Origin: Plecoglossus altivelis | Lineage: Eukaryota; Chordata; Actinopteri; Osmeriformes; Plecoglossidae | NCBI GenBank assembly: GCA_036571765.1 | Contig: BROE01000023.1 | Location: 5,333,581-5,397,580 of the forward strand | Reading direction: 5' to 3' | Length of the DNA stretch: 64,000 nucleotides | Shown here: positions 22,985 to 34,633 of the stretch, in pieces | Layout: every line of letters begins with the position of its first letter | Numbering within the stretch: position 1 is the stretch's first letter | Translations under genes and position numbers: made by a program | The notes under the pieces: generated by a model | The model's input: only the letters and a program-made list of their open reading frames with translations | What the model was told of the DNA's origin: nothing | Databases searched by the model: none

Positions 22985-23989
22985 ATATCGTAGCTTTATA
23001 CTTCCTACATCTAGTTGTCTGAAGTTGACTGAATTCTACATTGCTCAGAATCCTGCCTGATGCCACCCGATCTATAGCCCATAGTAAAGGTCCAATCAAA
23101 TCTCGCCTAGTTAGGTAGCAAACATAAATAACTTAATTATACCCGGGGGGGACGAAGCGTGCATGTGTGTGCGTTGGAGGGTTCATGGGGCGGTCGTCGG
23201 TGCGTATGAATGAGGTATTCGGGGAGGCCCAATGTGTAATGAGCCTCCTACTAAGGCCCCCTTGGGTAATTCAATCCCATTCAAAACCTCCTGCTCCACC
23301 CCATAACGCATCACATATCACACGGCGGCTGGAAGCACATCAGTCACGAAACAAAGTGCCTCCCATGGATGGAGCAATGACTGCCCCGATAACTGCTGTA
23401 GTAAACTTTACACTCTGGCACCTCAAACCTCCCAACTCTCCTTGTGTGGGCTGGCTGGCAGTGCGGCATTAGCAGTTGTCATGGCAATGAAGCAAAGCTC
23501 TCCTCAACACACACGCACACGTGGACACACACACCGTTCCCATCTCTTTAAGCATGCATCCGGGAATTTGATCATGGGAATTCGGTAACCTGCTATAAAT
23601 GGGTTTCGGAAGTGAAATTGGAAAAGGGAGGCCTTGCTCACTGGTATGGATATTCCACCTCACTGGGTCCTAGTGTCTCTCCTAGGGGATGTGTGTATAT
23701 TTGCACCCTTTACAAAAAGCATGTTCAAAGTGTCCATTAGATGATGTGCAAAAAACGTATATAATTTGCATAGCATATTCCTGCACTGACAGTCATTTCT
23801 ACTGGAAAACATGAGTAGCACAAACCACAGTAGTACACTGTGGATTCAACAGCATGGGGGCTGCCGGTTCGTTTGTGGACATTTTGGTAGCTGCTGCTTT
23901 TTAATCAGAGTGGGACGTGATGCAAGAGGAGCACTGTCTCAAAATCTTAAGTTTTTATTTCTAATGCTATTAAAAAGGAACAAATACTA
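22982..23989. other. Unannotated stretch
   Basis: Mostly unique sequence with a short CA run near 23506-23532. No gene is supported. Confidence 0.55.
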
Positions 23990-24170
23990 CCATTGGTTAT
24001 CATGATTTCATTTTCATAATTGCCGTATTTTAAAGATGCAATCAAGAACGTAATCATTAATCCTTCACAATGTAATACAATTCCATTTTCTTCCCCCCAG
24101 TATAATCTTGGTTGATCGTAGTTAGTCATTTTTGGTAATCCAATTACGTAATCCCAATTAAATGTAGTCT
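23990..24170. promoter_or_regulatory. AT-rich element with three TAATCC (OTX/PITX/CRX-type) sites
   Basis: TAATCC occurs at 24058-24063, 24136-24141 and 24149-24154, the last two 13 bp apart, among further ATTA sites. TAATCC is the core bound by K50 homeodomain proteins (OTX, PITX, CRX, GSC). The block is unique and AT-rich, consistent with a tissue-specific enhancer. Function is inferred. Confidence 0.35.
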
Positions 24171-24238
24171 ATAACCACCCAACCCTGATAAAAAAAGAAG
24201 ATATCACATGTTTGCAATCATTCTTGTATGTTTCTTAC

Positions 24239-24306
24239 CTGACAGTGATTCTGTGAGTGTGAGTGTGTACGGCATTATGTGATATGCATGTCTGGCGTGT
24301 GGCCAT
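24239..24306 (-). other. Possible first-exon segment (speculative)
   Basis: On the minus strand AAAATGGCC (ATG at 24306-24304) has A at -3 and G at +4. Its 22-codon frame runs into CAG|GTAAGA, a strong donor, at 24239/24238. Splicing to the acceptor at 22539 would keep the frame open. Part of the frame encodes a His-Thr run from a GT-rich stretch, and there is no homology, so this is weak. Confidence 0.15.
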
Positions 24307-26352
24307 TTTTTTTTTTCATTATTCCATTTTAATGATCAGGCCATCATAGACTTGTTAGTAGTTAATTAACCATTCAAACCGACCGACTGGGTTGGTGTCA
24401 TGTGGACAACCGAAGATACATTAGTAGTATTCGCCTGAAGCCATGAACAGTTACTTGTTTACAAATGATTTCACACAAGAAGGAAATTACAAGCGATAGG
24501 TGGTTTAATTAAAACGAGATGTAAACACGCGGAAAAAAAGGAAAATATTCTCACACTTTAACTTGTTGTTTTTTTATTGCTTTTAAGAAAAAAAAGCAGT
24601 TATTAATCCATCCTTTTAACCTCCTGATTTAGTCATCTGTGCATTCTCCGTGATGAAAAGCATTTTCAGGAATCAGACCGACAATTAAGATGAATGGCAA
24701 AATGGAAGACGCGGCTAGTGTTTGCAGAGTAATGAACGTCATGGTCCTTCTGTCTGGACGTGCGTGTCTGCGCCCGTGGTTGTTTCAATGGAGGGGTGAC
24801 GTACGTGCGTTCACATGCACGCTGTACGACGGCTTCCTTTTGATTAGACTGCTGTACTTCAACAGCCCGTGTCATTGCGCGTCGTTCTAATGACTAGAGG
24901 TGCGTTGTCGTATGGGCAGTGCGCAATTGATTGAGCGATGCGTTGTGTGAATGTACTGCCTGGTTTGTGTGTAGTACTTTTGAACGGGTGACCACCTGTT
25001 TGTGTACCTTGCCTGTACACTATGCTGTTTGTATTTTAACAACGGAGAAAGACTGTCTACAGTATATGCATGTGTACTGTAGGTCTCCAAGACAAATTGC
25101 CTTCGGCCAAGTTTAATGGATGATGGTGGTTAGTGCAGTGCACATAATTTGTTGTGTTATCTTGTTTGCACGTCATTCGGTCATGAGCATGTTTTGCTTT
25201 TATCCAACTGACCTCCACTAACTTTAGGATGCAGTAAACTGTGTACATGATCATAGAAAGTGGGTCCGAACATGTGCAAGTAAAGCCTTGTGTTATTACT
25301 GCAGTCGCTTTGGCATCGCAGCACATGACCAACGAACGCTGTTCTACTTCTGGAACATACTGAACATACTTTCATGCCTTTTACGTTCACGGAAACAATT
25401 TCGGTGCCGAACAAACAGTGTGTCCAGTCCACCTGCTTTAATGTGCTTTCTATTTGTCCAGCCTTAATCATGGCGTGGTGGGATATTGTGTTTTTTTTTC
25501 TCTTTCTCCGCCTGTCTTTCCATCATTCTTATCGTGTCCTTCCGACAGCTTCCATCTCCCTCTCTTTCTACGGGTCCTCTCTCTTTCTGTCTCTCTCTCC
25601 ATCTGTATACTGAGTGATCGTACCCCGTGGCATCGGGTGGGATAAATCTGATCCTACAGGAAATAGAAAAGTGTGGACTGTTGGAATGGGGAATCGATGC
25701 ATCTTTTAATTATCAACGCAGCGAAAGCGCATTATCTGCAATGTGGGAGTAGATTCATGGCGTTGTAAAAAAGGCACTGAGTATGGCGTTTCTGTAGCAT
25801 TCATCTTAGTCGTTACATGTATGCTTTGGGCATTCTAATAATTAAAGGGAATGTATTAATTACTCACAGATACATAGAAGGTATGAAGACTTCTTGTCAG
25901 TGAGTTGAAGCGAAAGAGTCATTGATTTTTTTTTTTCATTCCAAAGATTGGCCTTCAGTGCAAATGGTTTCACATGTGGATTGAAATTGGGCTCTATAAT
26001 GATAATAATGACCTTGTTATTGTGTTCCAGGTTGCAGCCCATACGCATAAACAGAGAGAATAAATTTGAAGGGCCATCAGAACACTGACTAGCTTGGAGT
26101 TCGTTCATAGAATCCATCAGCATTTACAATACCTATAAACACGGAGAGTTCATTTGCAGGGGTCCCAATCATTAGCAATTATGACAGTGCTGTGAAGAAA
26201 ACAAAACAGGGAGAGAAAAAATCATCATGATTCCAGCCCATGCTTTCTGTTTTGCTCTTTGTGTTTATGGGACTTGTAGTTTGTTCCCCCTTGGAGGAAA
26301 AATATATCTAAAACCTGCTTCCACTGTGCTTCTGAATTATGGGTTCCCTTAT

Positions 26353-26354
<2 letters not shown>
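24307..26354. other. Non-coding stretch
   Basis: Unique, variably AT-rich sequence. 24690-24920 keeps several CpG; 25490-25610 is pyrimidine-rich; 25860-26210 is AT-rich and repeat-free and could be another regulatory element. No gene is supported. Confidence 0.55.

Positions 26355-26404
<50 letters not shown>
26355..26404. repeat. (AC)25 microsatellite
   Basis: Fifty bases of pure AC repeat. Confidence 0.98.
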
Positions 26405-26407
<3 letters not shown>

Positions 26408-26909
26408 AGGCAACCTTAATAACGACCGCAGAGACAGCTGCATCATCTGGGTTGTGACGGTCTGGAGACCGCCAGGACTGTAGATTAGCTGCTATCGGCG
26501 GAGGAGTTTGGTGCATCTCACCCCGTACATTAATCCCTGCTGTAATTGAAAGGGCCAGATGGCTCTCTCGGAATCCAACGGCACCGACGGCAGCCCTGCC
26601 AACCACGGTACAAGTCACCAAGAAAAGACCGCACGTGGAAAAGGAAAAGCAGGGCATCGGCGAAGGCGGATTTCTACGGTGGTAGAACATTTGTCGGTGG
26701 ATAAAAGGGTTGCAGGTCAAATCTCCCAGTGAATGAAGCCTTTGGATGAAGGGAGTCTGCTAGGCAAATACATTATTACTGGGTGGAGACAAGTTCTCAC
26801 AGTAGTGATTCAACCTATTTGTATTCCTTCGAAAGAGATGCCTAGGTGTTGATGCAGGTGCACAGACTGTCTTTTGGGCTCTTTGTTTGTTTTGTCTGTC
26901 CCCTGCTTG
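26405..26909. other. Unannotated stretch
   Basis: Unique sequence; nothing recognised. Confidence 0.5.
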
Positions 26910-26973
26910 TTCACAGGGGCCAGGGTTCACAGGGGCCAGGGTTCGCAGGCGCCAGGGTTCACAGGGGCCAGAG
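26910..26973. repeat. Minisatellite, 4 x 16 bp
   Basis: Four exact-length units TTCACAGGGGCCAGGG at 26910-26925, 26926-26941, 26942-26957 and 26958-26973. The first two are identical; the third has two changes and the fourth has one. Confidence 0.95.
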
Positions 26974-27648
26974 TTACCTAGGGGGTGGAGGCTACTAGGT
27001 GACCCTGGCTCTTTGTGTCTGACAGCGCTTGAATTTTACATTAGGGGGTGGGAGGAGAGACCAAGTTTAGTCCTTTTAATCCCTTCCTTCACTCTGTTCC
27101 CCATCAACGTGGGTCCCTGCATTTAAAGGAGAGAGATCTCCCTCCACACTAAGGCGAGCTGCTGAGGCGAGCTGTGTCGGCTGTGGAACACATGATGTTT
27201 AGGAGTCCTGGCCTCAGATGAGGTAAAGGCCGTTGCCGGCCACGGCGGCGGTGAGAGTGGCGAGGGAGAAAGTGGGAATGGGAGACGAGGACTAGAGAGG
27301 ATGACAGAGAGCTGGCGGCGAATGAAGAGGCAGTCTCCTGTGACCTGGAAGTAGACCTGGCTATGTGTGTGTCTGTGCGTGCGTGCGTGCGATTTACCAT
27401 TCCCATGTGAGGTTTTGCGAGGTGCAGAGAATAGAGCAGTGACCTCAACAGTGGTTCTGCTCAGGCACCAGGTGACGGAGCAAAGGGGACAAATCGATAA
27501 GCCGCATCCGAGGAGAGTGGCAGCAAACAGGGGGTGACAAAACGCTATTGGCCCCCTCTACCATACGCTGATAGTATTAGGCAAGGCTGAGCGGACTCTG
27601 CAATGTTTTACAGACTCATGGGACCACACTTTTCACCTGTGTGAATAC

Positions 27649-27651
<3 letters not shown>
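26974..27651. other. Unannotated stretch
   Basis: Unique sequence with a short GTGC repeat near 27376-27390. No gene is supported. Confidence 0.5.

Positions 27652-27741
<90 letters not shown>
27652..27741. repeat. Compound (TG)28(GA)17 microsatellite
   Basis: Ninety bases of uninterrupted TG then GA repeat. All Ser-Leu/His-Thr frames at 27608-28021 include this tract. Confidence 0.98.
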
Positions 27742-27744
<3 letters not shown>

Positions 27745-28099
27745 TGGACAGCATGATGTGCAGTAGGGCAGACAGATGCGGCACGCACTGATGACTGACT
27801 TCTTCGGTGTCTGACATCACAGCATTGCAGCATCTGGTTGCCCAGTTACACACTGGATCTGCCCAGCTGGGAGCGCCCCTCCCTCCTTTCTCTGCCTCCC
27901 AGTAAAGTCGGGCAAAAGCAGCAAGCCACTTAATCCACTGCCCCATTATGCCAGGTTTGCTAGCTGAGATGACTTGGTTTGAGACGCAGCTATGATTGAA
28001 GAGACTGTCAGCACCAGGCATTTGTTCTTGTTTTTCATTTTGAATGAATCCGGATTTTCATATTTTTTGCTTTTGTTCCCTCCTCGCTCTCCTTTTTTC
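27742..28099. other. Unannotated stretch
   Basis: Unique sequence up to about 28020, then T- and pyrimidine-rich. Confidence 0.5.
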
Positions 28100-28420
28100 T
28101 CTTTTCTCCCGGTTCCATTGTCATGTGCAGTGGGCCCAATAACCCAAATTAATTTGAAATAAGCATATATTTACATCTCTCAGGAAAAAGTAGAGAATTA
28201 AATTCATGGAGATGAGATTTACATGTCAAAGCTTGAGGTTAGAACTGATTAAAATGTGTTCTGTTCCCAGAAGAGTTTACTGCAATTATTTGTTTGCGAG
28301 GATAAGTCATAAACTTCAAAAAATGTAATCCGACTAATGAAGAAAAATGGGTGCGGTGGAAGAAAGGCAAGATTAGAGCGAATTGTGCCTTAATTGCACA
28401 ATTCTTTTAATAACAAATGG
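28100..28420. promoter_or_regulatory. Strong candidate conserved non-coding element
   Basis: About 320 bp of AT-rich, repeat-free unique sequence, preceded by a T-rich tract. It is dense in AATTAA and ATTAAA homeodomain-type sites and has almost no CpG. The texture matches vertebrate developmental enhancers. Conservation was not measured. Confidence 0.38.
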
Positions 28421-29222
28421 TTTATATGCATTTCAGGATTTCTCTTGAGAAATCATGTTTTCCTGTTTTGTATAAAGCTAAGATGGCTAAGCAGAACTCC
28501 CCAGAAATCCAACTCATCTTATTTACAAGAACTCTAATCACATGACGGAGGTGCATCTCTACATCGGATACTTTCATTTCAACTTGAGAAAACCCAAGAG
28601 TTTTAGTTTATTCATGTCTTTTTTTTGTGCTTACCCCCCCAAAAAAGCAGTCCAAATTTTTGGACTCTGCAATATGCAGTCGCTCCTAAATTACACCTGC
28701 CGGTGCCAAAACACATCTACCTACCTAGTCAAAAAGTGAATGCACAGCAGTGAATATATTTCCTCCAATCTCTCTGTCTCATTTTTTGTGTGTTTTTTTT
28801 GTTCCTCGAGCACAGATGTGCTTTTTTGGCAGCAGCTTCGTCTTTGCATCTGCCTCCACCTCAGTGTTCAAGGATTAACCGGGACAAGTGAGAATAATTA
28901 ACAGCCTCCAACTCTCCTCTCACTTCACTCCACCTGCCTAAATACATAGATTAGTACATCTGCAACCTGACTCTCATTAATATTTCCACCAACTCACCAA
29001 GCCAAGTGTAAACATTTCTTTCCACCCAAGTATGTTTTTTTTGTGTTTTTTTTTTCTTGGCTTCTGACAACTTGCCATTCGGTTTTCCTGGTCTCATCGT
29101 CAATAAACCAGAGTATGTAGGAGGAAACTTCAATGGCTCTGCGAGCCTCTCAAGCAAGGGAGATGAAACGCAGAAGTGCTGACGGAAGGTCTATTAAGCG
29201 GAGCGTCCTGAAAATCCGGGCC
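28421..29222. other. Unannotated stretch
   Basis: AT-leaning unique sequence with T runs near 28619, 28793 and 29033-29055. A short AT-rich block at about 28860-29000 may be regulatory. No gene is supported. Confidence 0.5.
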
Positions 29223-29269
29223 TTCTCTCTCTCTCTCTCTCTACCTCTCTCTCTCTCTCTCTCTCTCTT
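29223..29269. repeat. (CT)n microsatellite
   Basis: CT repeat with one AC interruption, followed by C-rich and then CpG-rich sequence. Confidence 0.96.
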
Positions 29270-29287
29270 CGCCCCCCTCCCCCCCCA

Positions 29288-29740
29288 CCCTTCGCCATCG
29301 ATCAGCGTCGCGCTGCGCCTCGCGGAAACCTCAACCGCCGCGCCGCAAATGATTGGGTACAGCTTGCCAAGAGGGGGAGATCCTGTGCAGTGGAGGGTGA
29401 AGAACACGAAGGGGAGGAACCGCAAAGGAATCTAGTCAGTGCTTCTGGAGTTTCCAAGTGGCTTTTTGAACTTTCCTGCGTGTTTGAAGACCATGACAAG
29501 CATCGCTCAGAGAGACGGTTGAGCGTAAGTTATTGGAAACGAAGGGTGTTTCTCGCCCGCAACATGCACAACTACAATAGTTTTGATGACCTCCTGGATT
29601 TAGAAACCTGTAAAAAACCTCTGGATGTGTCCCTATCCAGTATGTGTTGTCTCAGGGTCCACTGCGCCTGTATGATTCAAATAAACGAAATCCATTCACA
29701 AGGATTGTTGTCGGCAGAAGTAGTAGTAGGAGATACTTGA
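29288..29740 (+). other. Unassigned open frame beside a CpG-dense segment
   Basis: A frame with no stop from at least 29288 to the TGA at 29738-29740 (about 150 codons) begins in CpG-dense DNA (29291-29350). It continues through non-repetitive sequence encoding, for example, GVSKWLFELSCVFEDHDKH. There is no ATG near its start and no known domain. A second frame from the ATG at 29133 reads through the CT repeat into the same DNA. Runs of this length are expected by chance, so this is kept only as a candidate. Confidence 0.15.
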
Positions 29741-29925
29741 TAGATCCCTCAGGGGTAACGGGAAGTTTGTTTACAGACATTCTTACGGCCAGTAAACAAA
29801 GGAAGTGACATCAGTACATCTACCCTAACATACATTCTTTGCACATTCATTAGTGTGCCAGATGAACAGCGTCCCATCAATTAAACGAAGGCAGGTGTTG
29901 TCTTCCATCTGACTGGAGAGCGAAA

Positions 29926-30023
29926 GAGAGAGCGAGGTAGAAGGGTTGAGAGAGAGAGAGACAGAGAGTGAGAGAGAGTAAGAGAGAGCAATAGAGAGTA
30001 GGGTTGAGAGGAAGAGAGATAGA

Positions 30024-30060
<37 letters not shown>
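29926..30060. repeat. (GA)n tract with repeated GGGTTGAGAG blocks
   Basis: GA-rich repeat in which GGGTTGAGAG recurs three times, giving a crude higher-order repeat. Confidence 0.9.
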
Positions 30061-30064
<4 letters not shown>

Positions 30065-30228
30065 CAGGATTATGAAAATGCTACCCAGAGCCTAGGGGGA
30101 ATACACTGCATTAGTGGCTACTGCAGAAGACTCCCATCATAATGCTGTTTCCAAATGACAGAATAATACGTCATGGATCATTTAACACTTTTGCATGCCC
30201 CCTCCTCTCTTATAACCACGACTACCAC
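30061..30228. other. Short unique spacer
   Basis: Unique sequence between two large simple repeats; nothing recognised. Confidence 0.5.
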
Positions 30229-30262
<34 letters not shown>

Positions 30263-30395
30263 TACACACATACATACATACATACATACATACATACATA
30301 CATACATACATACATACATACATACTGTACATACATACATACATACATACATACATACATACATACATAGATACATAGATACATAGATACATACA
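30229..30395. repeat. Compound (CA)n-(TACA)n-(TAGATACA)n microsatellite
   Basis: CA repeat passes into about 100 bp of TACA repeat (one CTGTAC break near 30325) and then TAGATACA variants. It gives open frames in every register (Tyr-Val-Cys-Met or Thr-Tyr-Ile-His), none of them a gene. Confidence 0.98.
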
Positions 30396-30752
30396 CAAAA
30401 ACAGACAGACAAACTGACACATTATTTATAGAGTATGTGCTCAGACCCATAACACGCACACACACACACACAATTTCTCTCGCACCCGCAGACATAAACA
30501 GCGACTGACACAAAAACATGTGCCATTAACAGTGTGTCGAGCGAAGCCTTCTCTAATGTGACTCCTGGCAAACCTGAAATACCACGGCGGGAGAAAATGT
30601 CAGGGGGAAGCCCGGCCAATAGAAATGTCTGTCCGTCGGGGATATGCCATTCAAACCTCAGTGCTCCAGGGCCTTCAGAACCCCCCACTCTACCCCCTTG
30701 TGTATGACATGCCTTACATACACAAGGTCTTGATGCAGCAATCCACAGGGAT

Positions 30753-30755
<3 letters not shown>
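30396..30755. other. Unannotated stretch
   Basis: A short CA run lies at about 30454-30472, then unique sequence with some CpG (30530-30650). Confidence 0.5.

Positions 30756-30790
<35 letters not shown>
30756..30790. repeat. (GA)n microsatellite
   Basis: Pure GA repeat. Confidence 0.96.
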
Positions 30791-30795
<5 letters not shown>

Positions 30796-30895
30796 CATAT
30801 GTGACTTGTCTTCTTCCGAGTGAGTGAGAGACACCCAGGCCTATCTTTACGAGTCACAAACAATCTGATCGCGTGTTCAAGCGTACCTCCGAACG

Positions 30896-30920
30896 CCCCC
30901 CCCCCCCCCCCCCCCCCCCC
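30896..30920. repeat. Poly-C tract (C25)
   Basis: Uninterrupted run of 25 C, the longest homopolymer noticed here. Confidence 0.96.
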
Positions 30921-32340
30921 ACCCCCTTTCCCGCTACGGGTGGACGGACGAGAGGAAGAACAAAAAACAACACAATGAAGAAAATAAGGAGAGCGAAGGC
31001 AGAGGAAGAGGGAATGGAAATTGCCATTAGTAATGCAGTCAATGATTAATATCAACAGAGAGAACACTATTCACTCCGCCATGAATGGCACACTGGCACT
31101 CGTCCGAGAAGCGAGCGCCCGGGGCCACGATTATTCATCTCCCCGGTACATTAGAACTGTGTCTGTTAGCGGCGATAAATAATGTACAAGCTTGGCATTG
31201 CTCGCCATGCCAGGCCTAGCACAGAATTGATTCATACACACTTTCCCCCCTTCTTTTTTTTTTCCAAAGCTCCTTTTTTTAAGATGTGTTTTTCCTCTCC
31301 ACTGGCATTCTATCAAAATAGGAGTAAATACAAAAAGCTCTCAAACGAATTAATGATAATGGAAGCCTGGGTGGTTATGAAAAGTATATAGATGGTGTAG
31401 GAGTGTCAGAGGGGGGGAAAAAAACACATCTTAATTTCATTTAGACGCCATCATTAATTAGGGTTGGAAAGCTACGCCAAAATGGAGCAGAAAAGAAAGA
31501 CGAGAGCTTCAGTCAGTCATCACTCACTCATCAGGTTACAGCTGTTGCTAGCGCACACGGATCATTTCCAAGGTGCCCCGACAGATGCATTCGTCACAAA
31601 GCCTGTTAACACGCGCAGGGAGCGATGTGCGATTCCTCACGCGGGAACTGTGACATTCTGACGGAGCTATTGCACCGCTACAACTGTTTATAACTCTTCT
31701 ATAAAAAAACAGATACATTTGCCAACGTCGGTCGGGGCTCTGAAAGCTGAACATCCCCTGACCCCTGGAAAAGCCTCCTCAGAATTCTGGAGAGGTTTGG
31801 TTCCTGCCTGTTTTTCTTTGTCGCCATTTTGACTGGAGAAGTCGAAGGTTACTTTAACAGACTTGGAGGAGGTGGAGGGGTGGGAGGGGCGGGAGGATGG
31901 GCTGGCTCTTTGGGGACAACGCTGACAGCAAGTTTCTGGATGGGTGGCACGAGTGACATCACTGAGAGCAGGGGGAAGTGAGATGAAACGAGGTTGGATG
32001 AGGGAGGGAGGCAGGGAGACAGACAAAAGTAAACGGAGAATGGATTTTTGGGGACCCGAAAAAAAAGAAGAAAAAAAAAGTGTTTCTTCTTTTTTGCGTT
32101 TCATCTCGCTATAATGCTGACTTCAGCATGGATTAGGGTGCGTGTTTGTTCTCCGCTCTCTGTTCTCTCCATTGTGAAGAGCAGAGGAGAGGAGAAGGGA
32201 GAGGGAGAGACGACACATTCTGCCAAGGTCAGAGCTCGTCTGGGTATAATGATATTCCTCTGTAATTTTACCTGGGTGTTAAAGTTCTGTGTCAGCAGGA
32301 ATCAAAGAAGGCACAAAGACAAGACAGGGGAAGTGCTGTC
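30921..32340. other. Non-coding stretch
   Basis: Unique sequence with T/A runs (31253-31263, 32059-32080) and GA-rich stretches. An AT-containing block at 31120-31220 and a TTAATTAGG near 31453 are enhancer-like. No gene is supported. Confidence 0.55.
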
Positions 32341-32357
32341 TGTGTGTGTGTGTGTGT

Positions 32358-32398
<41 letters not shown>

Positions 32399-32409
32399 TG
32401 TGTGTGTGT
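32341..32409. repeat. (TG)n microsatellite
   Basis: Sixty-nine bases of TG repeat with TA and GG interruptions. Confidence 0.97.
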
Positions 32410-34612
32410 CTGAGTGTCTATACTCCCTGTTCCAGATATGCATACATATTGTGTGTCCTTTAGTATTTCCTTACTTTTTAAATCTCTCGTTTGTAAAAAA
32501 TAGAAAGAAGAGGGAACTAAACAAAAACAAATAAACAGTAAAGCTAAACTTTCTCGGCACCATCTCTGTTAGTGGTCAAACAGAGTCCAAGGGTTGGAGA
32601 ACATTAAAGAGGGGAAATCCCCTACTGAGCGAGAGAAACAAGCAGTCGGTTGTAACACTGCCACCATGACTTTCTCAGGGTTCACGGCATCGTGGAGGCC
32701 TGGTCCTTTGAAATGAATCTCCAGGGCTCAGCTGTGGAGGCCCTGGAAGCTAGCTGGTGTGCTGTGTGTGGAAGTCCTTTCCCATCCAATCTGGAGACCT
32801 GACTTGATGATAAAGCTATACTGCACCAAAGATGTCTGGCACACTCTCCCGGATAAATACTGTCTAACTTTGTACTTCAACGCAGATATAGTGGTGACAA
32901 ACAGCAACAGGCATTTTTTTTTGGTTCCTGTGTTTTATATAAATGCTAGCAAACTAAATTCCACTGGATCTTTTGGAGCTGCAAAACCACCCTTGGTATG
33001 GCAGTTCTCAAAGGAAAATCAGTTCAGTTTGCCTCGGAAGTGTGCAGTTACGCTTTAAGCCTTGTGCTGACGCACTCCTGGGTTAGAGGTCTGTGCACCA
33101 GCTAACCTACCCTCTCCTCTATGCCAGCACTTTCCTATTCCTTAATGTCAGCTCACTTTTGTGCATTCAGCAGCAGTCTGTTCCTCTGTGGAAAAGGTTA
33201 AGATGTTGTGTTTGAGAGGACTGGGCAAGATGCCTCCAATGCATCTACCGTGGGGCCCCAGGGACGGTCCGGGGGCCCGCAACTAGCTGACGATGCCACT
33301 TTGCCAGTAGGTCATTGTAAATGTGAAGCAATTAACTTGATATTTTTAGGAGCATGTGTTCATTTCTGATCTTCCGTTGTCGGGATGTCCGGCATAGCTT
33401 GAGTAAACGCTGTGTGTGTGTGTGTGTTGTGTGCTCTGTATTTTGCTGTTTCTAAATGTTGCCGAGGCTCTTGCCCTCAGGTCAGTAAAATCCCTGGAGA
33501 ATCCCAAAGGTAACTGTCTCAGACTCACAACACGAGCCTGCTGTTGTCGTTGTGGTTTTTCCATGGAGGGAAGGAGGTTCTTGAACGCATCGCTGATTGT
33601 TACACTTACTGCATATCACACATCAACAGCATCTCGTTAAACTGAACGTATTATTAAGACAAAAGTTCTGATGCTGAATAATCATTTCGTGTTGGACTGC
33701 TAGTATTGGTCATCACAAGTCCCACTTTTCTAATGGCCGGTACTGTCTCCTTCCAGTCTCTTTCGTGGATTTGTCCTTCACTGAACATCTTGAGGAAAAA
33801 CCATAAAGGCCAATCATAAATACTTAATGCTAACCATACAGAGAGGGGAGGCATTTTCTAATAAGGAAACATGCGAGGAGTCATCGAAGCAGATGCACAA
33901 AGGCCCTGTGTGCGACAAACAAACAAAAGTATAACAGGCAAATTTGTTCAAATTTACCAAAGGAAGAGAACAATGAATAATTGATGTTTCCTTCAATTAG
34001 ATTCTAACAGCAGACTATCCCCTCAGCTCTTTGTCTGTTCTCTCTGCGGAGACCCACTTCATGACTCGGAGTACAGAGGAAGTGTTAACATTCGTGGGGG
34101 GGAGGGGGGGGAGGAGAGTGTTGCAACCTTCGAACACAACGGCAGCAAACGAGCTGGAAAGCAGAAGGAACAGTTCAGGCATGCAGAGAACGAAAGTTGC
34201 AGTCGAGCGATTCGTTCAGGAATTTAGAAAAAAACCTCAAGGACAGAGGGAAGACTTAAGCCAATGGTACTAACTAGATGGAGCAATGCAACGCCTTTTT
34301 TAGGAGCAAATGTACGAACGGCGCCTTCTTTATACGGATACACAGGTAACGCCAACAGGTCCGTTGTTACAATTCGGCTAAGAAAATCTATTGCATTTCA
34401 CCTCGTGGTTTATAGGGTTAGGGTTCCTCACAGTAAAGCCAGCTCTCTTCAGTTCCCCCACCAGTAAAACCACCTTTATCCTCTAACAAAATCAATGATA
34501 AGACTGGAAAAGTGCATTTATTCGCATTTCTAGAGGCCGTGGAGGGGATTTGCCGAGCCGTAATCGGTAGTCAGTTAATTGCCCCTCGTAAGTCTTACTA
34601 GAGTAGTGCCCT
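32410..34612. other. Non-coding stretch
   Basis: Mostly unique sequence with a (GT)n at 33411-33428 and a G-rich run at 34097-34112. A TAGGGTTAGGG at 34413-34423 is only about two telomere-like units. No gene is supported. Confidence 0.55.
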
Positions 34613-34633
34613 GGGGTGGGGTGGGGTGGGGGG
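34613..34633 (+). other. G-quadruplex motif (GGGGT)3G6
   Basis: Three GGGGT units followed by GGGGGG, with single-base loops, on the plus strand. Confidence 0.8.

Noticed and set aside
30178..30519. Minus-strand Tyr-Val-Cys-Met-rich frames
   Set aside because: They translate the (TACA)n and (CA)n repeats.
34413..34423. Telomere-like TAGGGTTAGGG
   Set aside because: Only about two units; too short for an interstitial telomeric array.
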